Below, piece by piece: positions 19,419 through 27,589 of a stretch of 64,000 bases of DNA. A model generated the notes under the pieces. It was not told the origin of the DNA and searched no databases. It saw only the letters and a list, made by a program, of their open reading frames with translations. Each line of letters starts with the position of its first letter. The stretch's first letter is position 1. Location: assembly GCA_963763955.1 (NCBI GenBank), contig CAVXQP010000013.1, forward strand, positions 62,001-126,000, in the 5' to 3' direction. The stretch is from DASUPK01 sp963763955 (GTDB lineage Bacteria; Actinomycetota; Thermoleophilia; Solirubrobacterales; 70-9). Made by a program: the position numbers and the translations under genes.

Positions 19419-19424
19419 AGGATA
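19419..19424 (-). promoter_or_regulatory. -10 hexamer TATCCT of tetR
   Basis: TATCCT on the minus strand, five bases before the ATC proposed as the tetR start. It is close to the leaderless spacing seen at other genes here. Confidence 0.35.
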
Positions 19425-19449
19425 GGTTCGGCTTTGACTTCGGGTCAAC

Positions 19450-19465
19450 CACCCACTAATGGGTG
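19450..19465. promoter_or_regulatory. Inverted repeat CACCCA-N4-TGGGTG, candidate TetR operator
   Basis: CACCCACTAATGGGTG has perfect six-base arms. It lies about 37 bases upstream of the proposed tetR start. Autoregulation by the adjacent TetR protein is inferred from position and symmetry. Confidence 0.4.
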
Positions 19466-19563
19466 TCCTCATGCCTGGGGGTGCTGGTGATCTCCTCGCG
19501 GTCGTTCACTCCGAGTCAATCGGGGCCGCAGACCCGAAGAAGAAGCACAAGAAGAAGCGCTAG
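19459..19563 (+). CDS. Possible short ORF with lysine-rich tail
   Basis: A 34-codon frame from ATG 19459 (or ATG 19471) ends at a TAG whose bases overlap the stop codon of the convergent protease. The product ends in DPKKKHKKKR, a basic tail of a kind I associate with secreted proteins of Solirubrobacterales. There is no clear ribosome site, and its start overlaps the dyad at 19450-19465. It may be a real small protein controlled by that operator, the remnant of a longer gene, or chance. Confidence 0.2.
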   Translation: MGVLMPGGAGDLLAVVHSESIGAADPKKKHKKKR

Positions 19564-20396
19564 CCCGCGTTGATGAAGTCCAGGCTGGCCGAGACCCTCG
19601 AATAGACGCTCGGGGCCGCGGGCAGCCCGCAGAGGGCACCGCCGAAGGAGACTGTGCCCAGCTCGATCGGGCCGCTCGGGGTGGGAGCCACCAACGGGCC
19701 GCCGCTGTCGCCCGAGCACGCCGAGGTGTGGATCTTGAACCGGCCGGCCTTCTTGCGCCGCGCCCCCAGGGCGCAGATCATGCTCTCCGGCGCGAACAGG
19801 TCGCTCGTATACACCTTTAGGCAGCGGTTCTCGGTGCGGACCTGCTCGATGGTCGTCTTCAGGAAGCCGGACAGGTGGGTCCCGAAGGGGTTGGTCGCCC
19901 CGTAGCCGGCCACGTGAAGCTGGGCGCCGGCCGCCGCCAGGGCGGCGTCCTGCTGTGGAGTCGCCAGCGCGACGGGCGTCACGCTGGTCGGCTGGGCGAG
20001 GTTGAGGACGGCCACGTCGTGCAGGCCGGTCTGCTCGAAATCGGGATGGACCCTGCCCGACGTCACTCCGATCGCCTGCCCGACGGAGGTGTCCCGGAGG
20101 GTGGGCCGGCCGATGATCACCTGCAGGTTGGCGAGGTTGAAGCCGGCGACGCAGTGGCCGGCGGTCAGGACCTTGGTGGGTGAGATGACTGATCCGCTGC
20201 AGTGCATGCGCCCCTTGCGGAAGATCGCGACCGCGAAGGGCCACTGGGCCGGGTCGGCGCGACCGCCGCCGACCACCGACTCGTGCGCCCGGCGTGTGGG
20301 CGAAGGCATCGCCGCACCGTTCGACGGCGCCACGGCCGGCAGGAGCACGGAGGCGCAGGCCAGGATGGCGAGCACGCTGCGATTTCGGCGACTCAT
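19560..20396 (-). CDS. Secreted trypsin-like serine protease (S1 family)
   Basis: A 278-residue exported endopeptidase. A signal peptide (MSRRNRSVLAILACASVLLP..., cleavage near AVAPSNGAA) is followed by a propeptide-like stretch and the mature start VVGGGRADPAQWPFAVAIF. The chymotrypsin triad is complete: His in KVLTAGHC, Asp in LHDVAVLNL, Ser in SACSGDSGGPLVAP. The Cys pair around the His (MHCSGS, AGHC) and the pair CALGA/SACSGD can form the usual disulfides. The residue six before the catalytic Ser is Thr (HTSACSGDSGG), so Arg/Lys specificity is not assured. It follows the lytic transglycosylase by 15 bases and is probably the last gene of the rpsA-coaE operon. Confidence 0.88.
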   Translation of the reverse strand: MSRRNRSVLAILACASVLLPAVAPSNGAAMPSPTRRAHESVVGGGRADPAQWPFAVAIFRKGRMHCSGSVISPTKVLTAGHCVAGFNLANLQVIIGRPTLRDTSVGQAIGVTSGRVHPDFEQTGLHDVAVLNLAQPTSVTPVALATPQQDAALAAAGAQLHVAGYGATNPFGTHLSGFLKTTIEQVRTENRCLKVYTSDLFAPESMICALGARRKKAGRFKIHTSACSGDSGGPLVAPTPSGPIELGTVSFGGALCGLPAAPSVYSRVSASLDFINAG

Positions 20397-20411
20397 CTTC
20401 GATCTTCCTCT

Positions 20412-21095
20412 CTACGGTCCCGCTTGATCCAGTCCGAGCTCGTGGTGGTAGTGCCGCGCGTACTCGTCCCTCTTCTCCAGCACATTCTCGACGTAGTCGC
20501 GGGTTTCGGGGAACGCTATGTCGTCGAGGCGCAGGCTGGAGCCGCCCCAGGCCGCGACGTTGGTCTCACCCGCGTTGTACGCGGCCAGCGCCGCGATCTC
20601 GTTGTCCCCGAACTTCTGGATCAGGTAGTGGAGGTAGAAGGTCCCGTAGCGGATGTTGACGTCAGGGTTCGAGAGATCGTCGACCTTGAAGTTGATGCCG
20701 TGACTGACGTTGGCGATGTGTTGTGCGGTGGCGGGAGTCAGCTGCATGAGTCCTCGGGCTCCCGCCGACGAAGTCTGGTCCCGGAACTTCGACTCCGCGT
20801 AGATCACCGCGGCGATCAGGTCGGCGGGGACGTCCTTCTCGGCCGCCTGCTGTCGGATGATGTCCTCGTGCTGGAGCGGCAGGGTGACCTCCTCCAGCGT
20901 GCGCTGGAAGCGGTCGCTGTTGACGAGCAGGAAGGCGCCGAGGGCGGCGACGGCCAGCGTGCCGCCGATCACCAGCGCGCGGCTGCCGCGCTGGGGTTGC
21001 CGCGACCTCGGCCGGGTGCGGCGTCGCGTCCTCGAACGGTTGCTGCCGGTACGCGAGCGCGAGCGCTCCGAGCCCAGGGAGGTGCCGGGAGTCAT
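20412..21095 (-). CDS. Membrane-anchored lytic transglycosylase (SLT domain)
   Basis: A 227-residue peptidoglycan lyase. The N-terminus is a very basic cytoplasmic tail (SRSRTGSNRSRTRRRTRPRS), then one membrane helix (ALVIGGTLAVAALGAFLLV, about 40-58). An extracytoplasmic SLT/GEWL domain spans roughly 85-205. The catalytic Glu lies in LIAAVIYAESKFRDQ. The conserved GARGLMQLTPATA, NIRYGTFYLHYLI and AALAAYNAGE motifs are all present, as in Slt70/MltC-type enzymes. The start overlaps the stop of coaE by four bases (ATGA-type), indicating translational coupling. Confidence 0.9.
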   Translation of the reverse strand: MTPGTSLGSERSRSRTGSNRSRTRRRTRPRSRQPQRGSRALVIGGTLAVAALGAFLLVNSDRFQRTLEEVTLPLQHEDIIRQQAAEKDVPADLIAAVIYAESKFRDQTSSAGARGLMQLTPATAQHIANVSHGINFKVDDLSNPDVNIRYGTFYLHYLIQKFGDNEIAALAAYNAGETNVAAWGGSSLRLDDIAFPETRDYVENVLEKRDEYARHYHHELGLDQAGP

Positions 21096-21682
21096 CCACC
21101 GCCCCCCTTGCGCAGCTTCTCCATCAGGTCGTTCACCTCTCTATCCAACTCCTCGAGCGACGCATCGTTGCGGATGACGTGGTCGGCACGGCGCTCCTTC
21201 TCCGCCTGGTCGAGCTGGCGCTCCTCCCGGCCCTGCAGGCCCGCCTGACCCCGCTCGCGCAGGCGTGCGTCTCGCAGCTCGTCTTCGGCGACCACGGCCA
21301 CGGTCGCGTCGAAGGCGTCCTCCATCGCCGCCTCGAAGAGGAGCGGCACCTCCACGACCGCGATGTCCACGTCGTTCCCCAAGCTCTGGCGCCAATCCAG
21401 GACGTGCGCCCCGACGCGCGGATGGGTGACGCTCTCCAACCAGCCGAGCTCCTCGCGATCGTTGAAGACGATCTCCCCCACCTTGTCCCGGTCGATCGTT
21501 CCTTCGGGGGCCAATTCCTCGCCCCAGCGCTCGATCAGGGCGTTTCGCATCTCCTCGTCATCAAGCAGCTCGTGTGCGACGCGATCCGTCGAAAGAGTCG
21601 CCGCCCCCGCGCGCTCGAATGCGGCCAGAGCCTCCGACTTCCCTGCCCCGATCCCGCCCGTGAGGCCCAGGAAGCGGGTCAA
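21092..21682 (-). CDS. coaE: Dephospho-CoA kinase
   Basis: CoaE phosphorylates the 3'-hydroxyl of dephospho-CoA, the last step of coenzyme A synthesis. The 196-residue protein has the P-loop LTGGIGAGKSEALAAF (about 7-22), STDRVAHELL, the HPRVGAHVLDWR helix, and VVEVPLLFEAAMEDAFD with the family VPLLFE motif. The tail has NDASLEELDREV, the typical ending. Length is standard. The ATG overlaps the rpsA stop codon by four bases and its own stop overlaps the transglycosylase start, so three genes are tightly coupled. Confidence 0.93.
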   Translation of the reverse strand: MTRFLGLTGGIGAGKSEALAAFERAGAATLSTDRVAHELLDDEEMRNALIERWGEELAPEGTIDRDKVGEIVFNDREELGWLESVTHPRVGAHVLDWRQSLGNDVDIAVVEVPLLFEAAMEDAFDATVAVVAEDELRDARLRERGQAGLQGREERQLDQAEKERRADHVIRNDASLEELDREVNDLMEKLRKGGGG

Positions 21683-23214
21683 CCCTCGCTCGGAGGGGGC
21701 TCCTCGGCGGGCGCCTCCTCGGCCGGGGGCTCCTCGGCTGGGGTCTCATCGGATTGAGTCTCGGAGGGCTCCTCGGGGGCGGTCTCCGACGAGGGCGCAT
21801 CCGGCGCCTCGTCCGCGGAGGTCGTCTCGGCTACCGGGGCAGTGTCATCCGCGGGGACGGCCTCCTCCGGGGGAGCTGCCTCCTCCTCCTCGGGAGCCGG
21901 CGCCAGGTCCTCGGGCGGCTCGGCGTCCTCGATGACGACGTCGTCGCCCACCGGACGGGTCGGCAGCTCCTGCCCCTCGACGCGCTTCACGCTCAGCGAG
22001 AGGCGGCGGCGGGAGTCGTCGACCTCGAGGATCTTCACCTTGAGCTCGTCGCCGGGCCTGACGACCTCGGCGGGGCTCTCCACGTGGTGCTGGGCGAGCT
22101 CCGAGATGTGGACGAGCCCCTCGACGCCAGGGAGGATCTGGACGAAGGCGCCGAAGGCGACGATCTTGGTCACCTTGCCGTCGACGACGTCGCCCTCCTT
22201 GTACTCGTTGAGGACTCGCTGCCATGGGTCCTCCTGGGTCTGCTTCAGGCCCAGGGAGATGCGCTGGCGATCCTTGTCGATGTCCAGGACCTTGACCCGC
22301 ACCGTGTCGCCGATCGAGACGACCTCGGAGGGGTGGTTCACATGGCTCCAAGAAAGTTCTGAGATGTGGATCAGGCCGTCGATGCCCTCCAGGTCGACGA
22401 AGGCGCCGAAGTCGACGATGTTCGAGATCTTGCCCTCGACCACCTGGCCCGGCTGGAGACGGCCGAGGATCTGCTCGCGCACCTCCTTGCGCTCCTCCTC
22501 CAGCACGGCGCGACGGGAGAGCACGACGTTGTTGCGGGAGCGATTGAGCTCGATCACCTTGCACTCGAGCTTCTGGCCCATGAACTCATCGAGGTTCTGG
22601 ACTCGGCGGATGTCGACCAGGGAGGCGGGCAGGAAGCCGCGTACGCCGAGGTCGAGGATCAGGCCGCCCTTGACGACCTCGATGACGGTGCCCTCGACGG
22701 GCTCGCCGGAGTCCGCGGCCTTCTCGATCCGGCGCCACGCCTTCTCGAAGCGGGCGCGCTTCTTGGAGAGGATCAGGCGACCCTCCTGGTCCTCCTTGGT
22801 GAGGACCAGGGCGTCGACCTCCTCGCCGAGCTCGACCTCCTCGGCGGGATCGACCGACTTGCGGATCGAAAGCTCGTTGGAGGGAATGACCCCCTCCGAC
22901 TTGTATCCGATGTCGACGAGCACCTCGTCCTGGTCGATGCGCACGACCTTGCCGCTCACCACGTCCCCTTCGCTGAAGGGGTGGATGGTGGCGTCGTAGT
23001 TGGGGACGAGCTTGCCGTCGACCTCGATCAGCAGGTTGTCCGAGCTCGCGGCGCCGTTGCCGGCGCTCTCGGGCTGCTCGGTGGTCTCCTGGGGCTCGGT
23101 CGGCGGAGTCTCCTGCTGGGTGAGCCCAGCATCCTGCTCGGTTTGCCCAGCCTCGGTTGTCGCGTCGCCTGCAGCCACGAGTCGCACAGTGTGGCAGACA
23201 GATGGCGCAGGCAC
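21679..23214 (-). CDS. rpsA: 30S ribosomal protein S1
   Basis: S1 binds mRNA on the 30S subunit. Four S1/OB repeats are visible: GDVVSGKVVRIDQDEVLVDI, GEPVEGTVIEVVKGGLILDL, GQVVEGKISNIVDFGAFVDL and GDVVDGKVTKIVAFGAFVQI. Repeats 3 and 4 carry the canonical IDGLIHISELSW/VEGLVHISELAQ. A long acidic, Pro/Ala-rich tail (about 420-511) follows, as in other actinobacterial S1 proteins. The N-terminal 55 residues are low complexity. The start is uncertain: GTG at 23214 is the longest and GTG at 23178 (product AAGDATTEAGQ...) is equally possible; neither has a clear ribosome site. It heads the rpsA-coaE-transglycosylase-protease unit. Confidence 0.93.
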   Translation of the reverse strand: MPAPSVCHTVRLVAAGDATTEAGQTEQDAGLTQQETPPTEPQETTEQPESAGNGAASSDNLLIEVDGKLVPNYDATIHPFSEGDVVSGKVVRIDQDEVLVDIGYKSEGVIPSNELSIRKSVDPAEEVELGEEVDALVLTKEDQEGRLILSKKRARFEKAWRRIEKAADSGEPVEGTVIEVVKGGLILDLGVRGFLPASLVDIRRVQNLDEFMGQKLECKVIELNRSRNNVVLSRRAVLEEERKEVREQILGRLQPGQVVEGKISNIVDFGAFVDLEGIDGLIHISELSWSHVNHPSEVVSIGDTVRVKVLDIDKDRQRISLGLKQTQEDPWQRVLNEYKEGDVVDGKVTKIVAFGAFVQILPGVEGLVHISELAQHHVESPAEVVRPGDELKVKILEVDDSRRRLSLSVKRVEGQELPTRPVGDDVVIEDAEPPEDLAPAPEEEEAAPPEEAVPADDTAPVAETTSADEAPDAPSSETAPEEPSETQSDETPAEEPPAEEAPAEEPPPSEG

Positions 23215-23248
23215 GGGTCCGCTGAACCGGCCTCGGCCGGGCTTCCAC

Positions 23249-23254
23249 TACCTT
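23249..23254 (+). promoter_or_regulatory. -10 hexamer TACCTT of the FAD oxidoreductase gene
   Basis: TACCTT lies seven bases before the GTG at 23262. Leaderless pattern, divergent from rpsA. Confidence 0.4.
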
Positions 23255-23261
23255 TGCGAGC

Positions 23262-24398
23262 GTGCCGAAACGTGAGACCAAGCGCGGCGATCAGCGCACC
23301 TCGCTCAGCGGGAGTTACGACGTAGTGATCTGCGGCGCGAGCTTCGCGGGCCTCGCCGTCGCCCGCCAGCTGGCCGGTTCCGGAGCCCGCGTCCTGGTCC
23401 TCGACCGCTACGAGATCGGTGAGCGCCAGACGTCCGCCTGCGGCATCCCCACCGCGTGGCTCGAGACGATGGGCCTCGAGGACTCGGCCAGGCAGGAGTT
23501 CGGCGAGCTGGTGGTGCACACGCCGCTCGGGACCTCGCGCTACCAGCTGCCCTGGACCTTTTCCACGTTCGACTACCGCCAGCTCTGCGAGCTGCTCTGG
23601 GCGCAATCGGACGCCGAGTTCGAGACCGCCAAGGTCAACGGCCGCAGCGGCGAGGTCGTCCACACCGACCGCGGGGACGTCTCGGCATCTTTGATCGTGG
23701 ACGCCCTCGGGTGGCGCCGGATCCTCGCCTCCGACGGCGGTTTTCAGCCCCCGGACGCGCCCCTCTCACGCGGGTTGGAGGTCCATCCACACGGCGGCGG
23801 CAATGACCTGGAGGTCTGGATCGATCGCCGCTACGTGCCGGCCGGGTACGGCTGGTCGTTCCCCGCGCGCGGAGAGCAGCGGATCGGGGTCGGCTCCTTC
23901 GACCCGCGCTTCCACGTCAAGGACACCACCGTCCTGCTTGCCGACGACCTCGAGCGGCCTGCAGTCCGCTACCAGGGCAACTGGATTCCACACAAGCTGC
24001 GGCCGGGGACGGAGGACGGGATCTTCTTCGTCGGCGACTCGGCGGGCCACTGCCTGCCGCTGACGGCCGAGGGGATCCGCACGGCGTTCTACTTCGGGAT
24101 CAAGCTCGGGGACGAGCTGCGGGCGGTCGTCGCCGGCGCGCAGGACCGCGGGGCGGCACTGCGAAACTACGCCGAGTTCGTCGACGGCCACGAGCGGAAG
24201 TTCCGCTGGATGCTCCGGGCGCAGAACCTCCTGCCGAAGATGCCGGCTCGCGTTCAGCGCGCTGTGATCAGGGCGTGCGGCCGGAAGCGCTTCGTCGACT
24301 GGGCATTCGACCACTACCTGCGAATCGCCCCGCCGGAGTTCGCGGACCCGGCCCCGCGGAAGAGTGGCGAGCGCGAGGCCCTGCAGGCCGCGGCGTAG
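23262..24398 (+). CDS. FAD-dependent oxidoreductase, geranylgeranyl-reductase-like
   Basis: A 378-residue flavoprotein of the geranylgeranyl reductase/PHBH superfamily. The FAD ADP-binding loop is YDVVICGASFAGLAVARQLA (about 19-38), where a Cys-Gly-Ala replaces the usual GxG start. VLVLDRYEIGERQTSACG provides the acidic ribose-binding end and the family Cys. The second FAD motif is GIFFVGDSAGHCLPLTAEGI (about 252-271). Such enzymes saturate polyprenyl chains (menaquinone, archaeol-like lipids) or act as monooxygenases; the substrate is not readable here. It is divergent from rpsA and convergent with the DMT gene. Confidence 0.75.
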   Translation: MPKRETKRGDQRTSLSGSYDVVICGASFAGLAVARQLAGSGARVLVLDRYEIGERQTSACGIPTAWLETMGLEDSARQEFGELVVHTPLGTSRYQLPWTFSTFDYRQLCELLWAQSDAEFETAKVNGRSGEVVHTDRGDVSASLIVDALGWRRILASDGGFQPPDAPLSRGLEVHPHGGGNDLEVWIDRRYVPAGYGWSFPARGEQRIGVGSFDPRFHVKDTTVLLADDLERPAVRYQGNWIPHKLRPGTEDGIFFVGDSAGHCLPLTAEGIRTAFYFGIKLGDELRAVVAGAQDRGAALRNYAEFVDGHERKFRWMLRAQNLLPKMPARVQRAVIRACGRKRFVDWAFDHYLRIAPPEFADPAPRKSGEREALQAAA

Positions 24399-24403
24399 TC
24401 GGG

Positions 24404-24841
24404 TCAGCGAACGACCAGGTAGGTGCCCGCCAACAGCAGGGCGACCCCTGCCACCCGGCTGGCGCTCAGGGGAGTCTGCTCGAGGCCGAGGAAGCCGATC
24501 CTGTCGAGTATCACGGAGGTGGTGAGCTGTCCCGTGACCGTCGCCGCGGCGACCGAGCCGGCGCCGATCTGGCTGACGAGGACGAGCGCCGAGAAGACGT
24601 ACGCAGCCCCCAGGGCGCCGCCCAGCAGCAGGTACCAGTTCACGTGGACGACGTCGGAGAGGCCTCCGGCCTTACCGCTGACCAGGACGATGGTGGCAAG
24701 AAGGACGGTGCCGACGGCGAAAGAGATCGTCGCCGCCGCGAAGCTCCCGGTGTGCTTGCCGAGACCGGCGTTGATCGGCGCCTGCAGGGCTATGCAGCCG
24801 CCGACGATGGCCATGATCAGCACGGCGAAGCCCCTGTCCAT
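24404..24841 (-). CDS. DMT-superfamily membrane protein, YdcZ/DUF606 type
   Basis: A 145-residue five-helix half-transporter of the DMT superfamily. The start MDRGFAVLIMAIVGGCIALQ runs into APINAGLG, the YdcZ signature (Q-x-PINA-x-LG). GSFAAATISFAVGTVLL, NWYLLLGGALGAAYVFSALV and GSVAAATVTGQLTTSVILD are further conserved helices. Homologues probably work as dimers or with a partner half. The substrate is unknown. The ATG at 24841 is preferred because the family begins there; a GTG ten codons upstream is possible. It ends a few bases from the convergent FAD reductase stop. Confidence 0.75.
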   Translation of the reverse strand: MDRGFAVLIMAIVGGCIALQAPINAGLGKHTGSFAAATISFAVGTVLLATIVLVSGKAGGLSDVVHVNWYLLLGGALGAAYVFSALVLVSQIGAGSVAAATVTGQLTTSVILDRIGFLGLEQTPLSASRVAGVALLLAGTYLVVR

Positions 24842-24913
24842 GGCGTGATCTTCGCCGATCCCGCGTGTCACCGGAGTGTCGACTAGACCCGGCGGCAGGG
24901 CGCTGGCCCGGCC

Positions 24914-27577
24914 CTACTTGGCGGCCAGCCAGTCCTTGCCGATCCCGACGTCGACCGCGAGCGGAGGATCGAGCTTGAAGGCGCCGCACATCTCGCGTTC
25001 GACCAGCTCGGCGGCAGCGTCCATCTCGCCGACGGGCCCCTCGAAGAGGAGCTCGTCGTGGATCTGCAGAACGAGGCGGGTTTCGAGGTCGGAGGCGTCG
25101 AGGGCGCGCTGGCAGGCGACCATCGCGATCTTGATGATGTCCGCCGAGGTCCCCTGGATCGGCATGTTGACCGCGTTTCGCTCCCCCTGGCCACGGACCT
25201 GCGGACGACCCGAGCGCAGCTCGGGGATCGGGCGCCGGCGGCCCAGCAGGGTCTTGACGTACCCCTCCTTCCGGGCGAATTCGACCGTCTCCTCGATGTA
25301 GCGCTTCACCGCCGGGAAGCGGTCGAAGTACCGGTCGATGTAGGAGCCGGCCTCGTCCTGCTCGATGTTGAGACGATCGGCGAGCCCGTAGGCGGAGAGG
25401 CCGTAGGCGATGCCGTAGTTCACCATCTTGGCCTTCGAGCGCTCGCCGGGGCTGACCTTCTTGGGGTCGGAGCCGAGGATTTCGGCCGCGGTGGCGGCGT
25501 GGATGTCCTCGCCGCGGGCGAAGATCTCGCGGAGCGCGTCCTCGCCGGCGATGTGAGCCAGGATCCGCAACTCGATCTGGTTGTAGTCGGCGGAGAGCAG
25601 GCGGTGGCCGCGCGGTGCGACGAAGCATGAGCGGATCGGGCGGCCCTCGTCGCTGCGGATCGGGATGTTCTGGAGATTCGGGTTGGTGCTCGAGAGCCGG
25701 CCGGTCGCGGTGGCGGTCTGGTTGAAGGTGGTGTGGAGCCGTCCCGTGTCCGGGTCGATCAGCTCCGGAAGCGCGTCGAGGTAGGTGCTCTTCAGCTTGG
25801 TGAGCTCGCGCCATTGCTCGACCTTGGTGACGATCTCGTGCTCCTCGCGGATCTGGGACAGGACGCGGGCGTCGGTGGAGAAACCGGTCTTGCCGCGTCG
25901 CTTCTTGGTCAGGCCGAGCTCATCGAAGAGGACCTCGGCGAGCTGCTGGGGCGAGCCGATCGTGAACTCGTGTCCGGCGAGCTCGAAGATCTCGGCCTGC
26001 AGGGTCTCGATCCGCTGTTCGAACCCCTCGCCGATGTCGGCGAGGCGCTTCTGGTCGAGCAGGACGCCGGTCTGCTCCATCGCCGCCAGCACCTCGATCA
26101 ACGGCATCTCGACCTCGTCCATGAGGCGCTCGATCTTCTGCTCCTTCATCCCCTTCCGCTGGAGCTGCGCGATCTCCCAGACCAGGCGGGCCTCGGCGGC
26201 CGGGTCCGGCGGTGGCTCCTCCCCCAGCTCGAGCTGATCGCCATCGGGCGACTCCTCGGCCTTCGACGCCGCCGCCAGCCCGCGCTGGGCGGCGAGGTCG
26301 ACCAGGTCATAGGTGCGGCGGGCCGGGTCGAGCAAGTAGGCACCGACCATCGTGTCGTGGCGGAGGTCGAGGCCGCCGGGCGCGGCGGCGAGGACGCCGA
26401 AGCGGGCGCCGCCGCCGAGAGTCTTCAGGTCGTGACCGATCAGGCGGCGCTTTCCGAGCGACTTGGCGAGCTCCGCGAAGTCCGGGCACTCACCCTCGAC
26501 CAGGCGTTTGCCGTCGTAGCCGGACCAGGTCTCGGCGGCGATCGCGAGGGCGACGTCTCCCTCGGCGAGATCCTCGACCGAGCCCTCCTGGGCGGTGACA
26601 TCGAGCACTTCCTCGACCTTGGCGTCGGGGACGAAATCGGCCCCGAGCTCCTCCTCGAGCCGCTGCAGGATCACGCGGAGCTCGAACTCGCGCGCCACCT
26701 CGCGGAGACGGCTGCGATCCATCTGCTTCGACATCAGCTCGTCGAGGTCGAGCTCGACGTCGATGTCGGTGATCGCCGTTGCGAGCTGCTTTGAGATGCG
26801 CGCGTCCTCGGAATGGTTGGTGAGGTTCTCCTTGCGCTTCGCGCCGGAGATCTTTTCGATGTTGGCGAGGACCCCCTCGAGATCGCCGTACTCCTGGAGG
26901 AGCTGCGCGGCGGTCTTGTCGCCGATTCCCGGAACGCCCGGGATGTTGTCCGAGGTGTCGCCCTTCAGGCCGATCAGGTCTGTGACCAGATCGGGGGGAA
27001 CGCCGTAGCGCTCGACCACGCCGTCGCGGTCGTAGATCTTGGTGTCGGTGACGCCGCGCGAGGTCGTCATCACGCGGACCCCGTCCTCGACCAGTTGGTA
27101 GACGTCGCGGTCGCCGGAGACCACCATCACGGCCAGATCCTGCTCGCGGGCGCGCTTGGTAAGCGACGCGATCACGTCGTCGGCCTCGTAGCCGTCCACC
27201 CTGATGTTGGTGAAGCCGAAGGCCTCTGCCAGCGGCATCAGATGGGGCCACTGCTCGCGGAGGAGGTCGGGGCGTGGCTTGCGCTGGGACTTGTAGGGCT
27301 CGTAGGTGAGCTCGCGGCCGGACCAGCCCGCGTCCCAGCAGACCACGACGGCGGTCGGGTCGCAGTCGATCAGCATCTTGGCGAACATCGACGCGAGCCC
27401 GTAGATCGCGTTGGTGGGCCGGCCGTCGTGCGTCGCAATCGACTCCGGCAGGGCGAAGAACGCCCTGTAGGCGAGGGAGTTGCCGTCGATCAGGAAGAGC
27501 TCGGCCGGCTTCTGCTTGGCATCGGCTGAAGCCCTCGTCGCCTTCGCGGGAGCGCTCTTCTGGGTCGTGGCGGGCAC
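24914..27577 (-). CDS. polA: DNA polymerase I
   Basis: Pol I fills gaps and removes RNA primers. The 887-residue protein has three parts. The 5'-3' FEN domain includes LFLIDGNSLAYRAFFALP, VVCWDAG, DGYEADDVIASL and VVSGDRDVYQL. A central 3'-5' exonuclease-like domain spans about 320-480. The polymerase domain has motif A (LLSADYNQIELRILAHIAGE), motif B (KAKMVNYGIAYGLSAYGLA) and motif C (LQIHDELLFEG). In the exonuclease-like domain the metal-binding DxE of motif I is absent (VALAIAAETWSGYDGK), so proofreading is probably lost, as in several other bacterial Pol I enzymes. The GTG at 27577 is chosen because TATGAT lies six bases upstream and the longer frame crosses the DUF559 gene. Confidence 0.97.
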   Translation of the reverse strand: MPATTQKSAPAKATRASADAKQKPAELFLIDGNSLAYRAFFALPESIATHDGRPTNAIYGLASMFAKMLIDCDPTAVVVCWDAGWSGRELTYEPYKSQRKPRPDLLREQWPHLMPLAEAFGFTNIRVDGYEADDVIASLTKRAREQDLAVMVVSGDRDVYQLVEDGVRVMTTSRGVTDTKIYDRDGVVERYGVPPDLVTDLIGLKGDTSDNIPGVPGIGDKTAAQLLQEYGDLEGVLANIEKISGAKRKENLTNHSEDARISKQLATAITDIDVELDLDELMSKQMDRSRLREVAREFELRVILQRLEEELGADFVPDAKVEEVLDVTAQEGSVEDLAEGDVALAIAAETWSGYDGKRLVEGECPDFAELAKSLGKRRLIGHDLKTLGGGARFGVLAAAPGGLDLRHDTMVGAYLLDPARRTYDLVDLAAQRGLAAASKAEESPDGDQLELGEEPPPDPAAEARLVWEIAQLQRKGMKEQKIERLMDEVEMPLIEVLAAMEQTGVLLDQKRLADIGEGFEQRIETLQAEIFELAGHEFTIGSPQQLAEVLFDELGLTKKRRGKTGFSTDARVLSQIREEHEIVTKVEQWRELTKLKSTYLDALPELIDPDTGRLHTTFNQTATATGRLSSTNPNLQNIPIRSDEGRPIRSCFVAPRGHRLLSADYNQIELRILAHIAGEDALREIFARGEDIHAATAAEILGSDPKKVSPGERSKAKMVNYGIAYGLSAYGLADRLNIEQDEAGSYIDRYFDRFPAVKRYIEETVEFARKEGYVKTLLGRRRPIPELRSGRPQVRGQGERNAVNMPIQGTSADIIKIAMVACQRALDASDLETRLVLQIHDELLFEGPVGEMDAAAELVEREMCGAFKLDPPLAVDVGIGKDWLAAK

Positions 27578-27583
27578 CTGTCC

Positions 27584-27589
27584 ATCATA
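27584..27589 (-). promoter_or_regulatory. polA: -10 hexamer TATGAT of polA
   Basis: TATGAT on the minus strand, six bases before the GTG at 27577. It overlaps the stop codon of the upstream DUF559 gene, so polA has its own promoter. Confidence 0.45.

Noticed and set aside
24672..25814. 380-codon frame and other long frames opposite or beside polA, uvrA and rpsA
   Set aside because: Such long shadow frames are expected in G+C-rich DNA. They lack domains and have Arg/Pro/Ala-biased composition.
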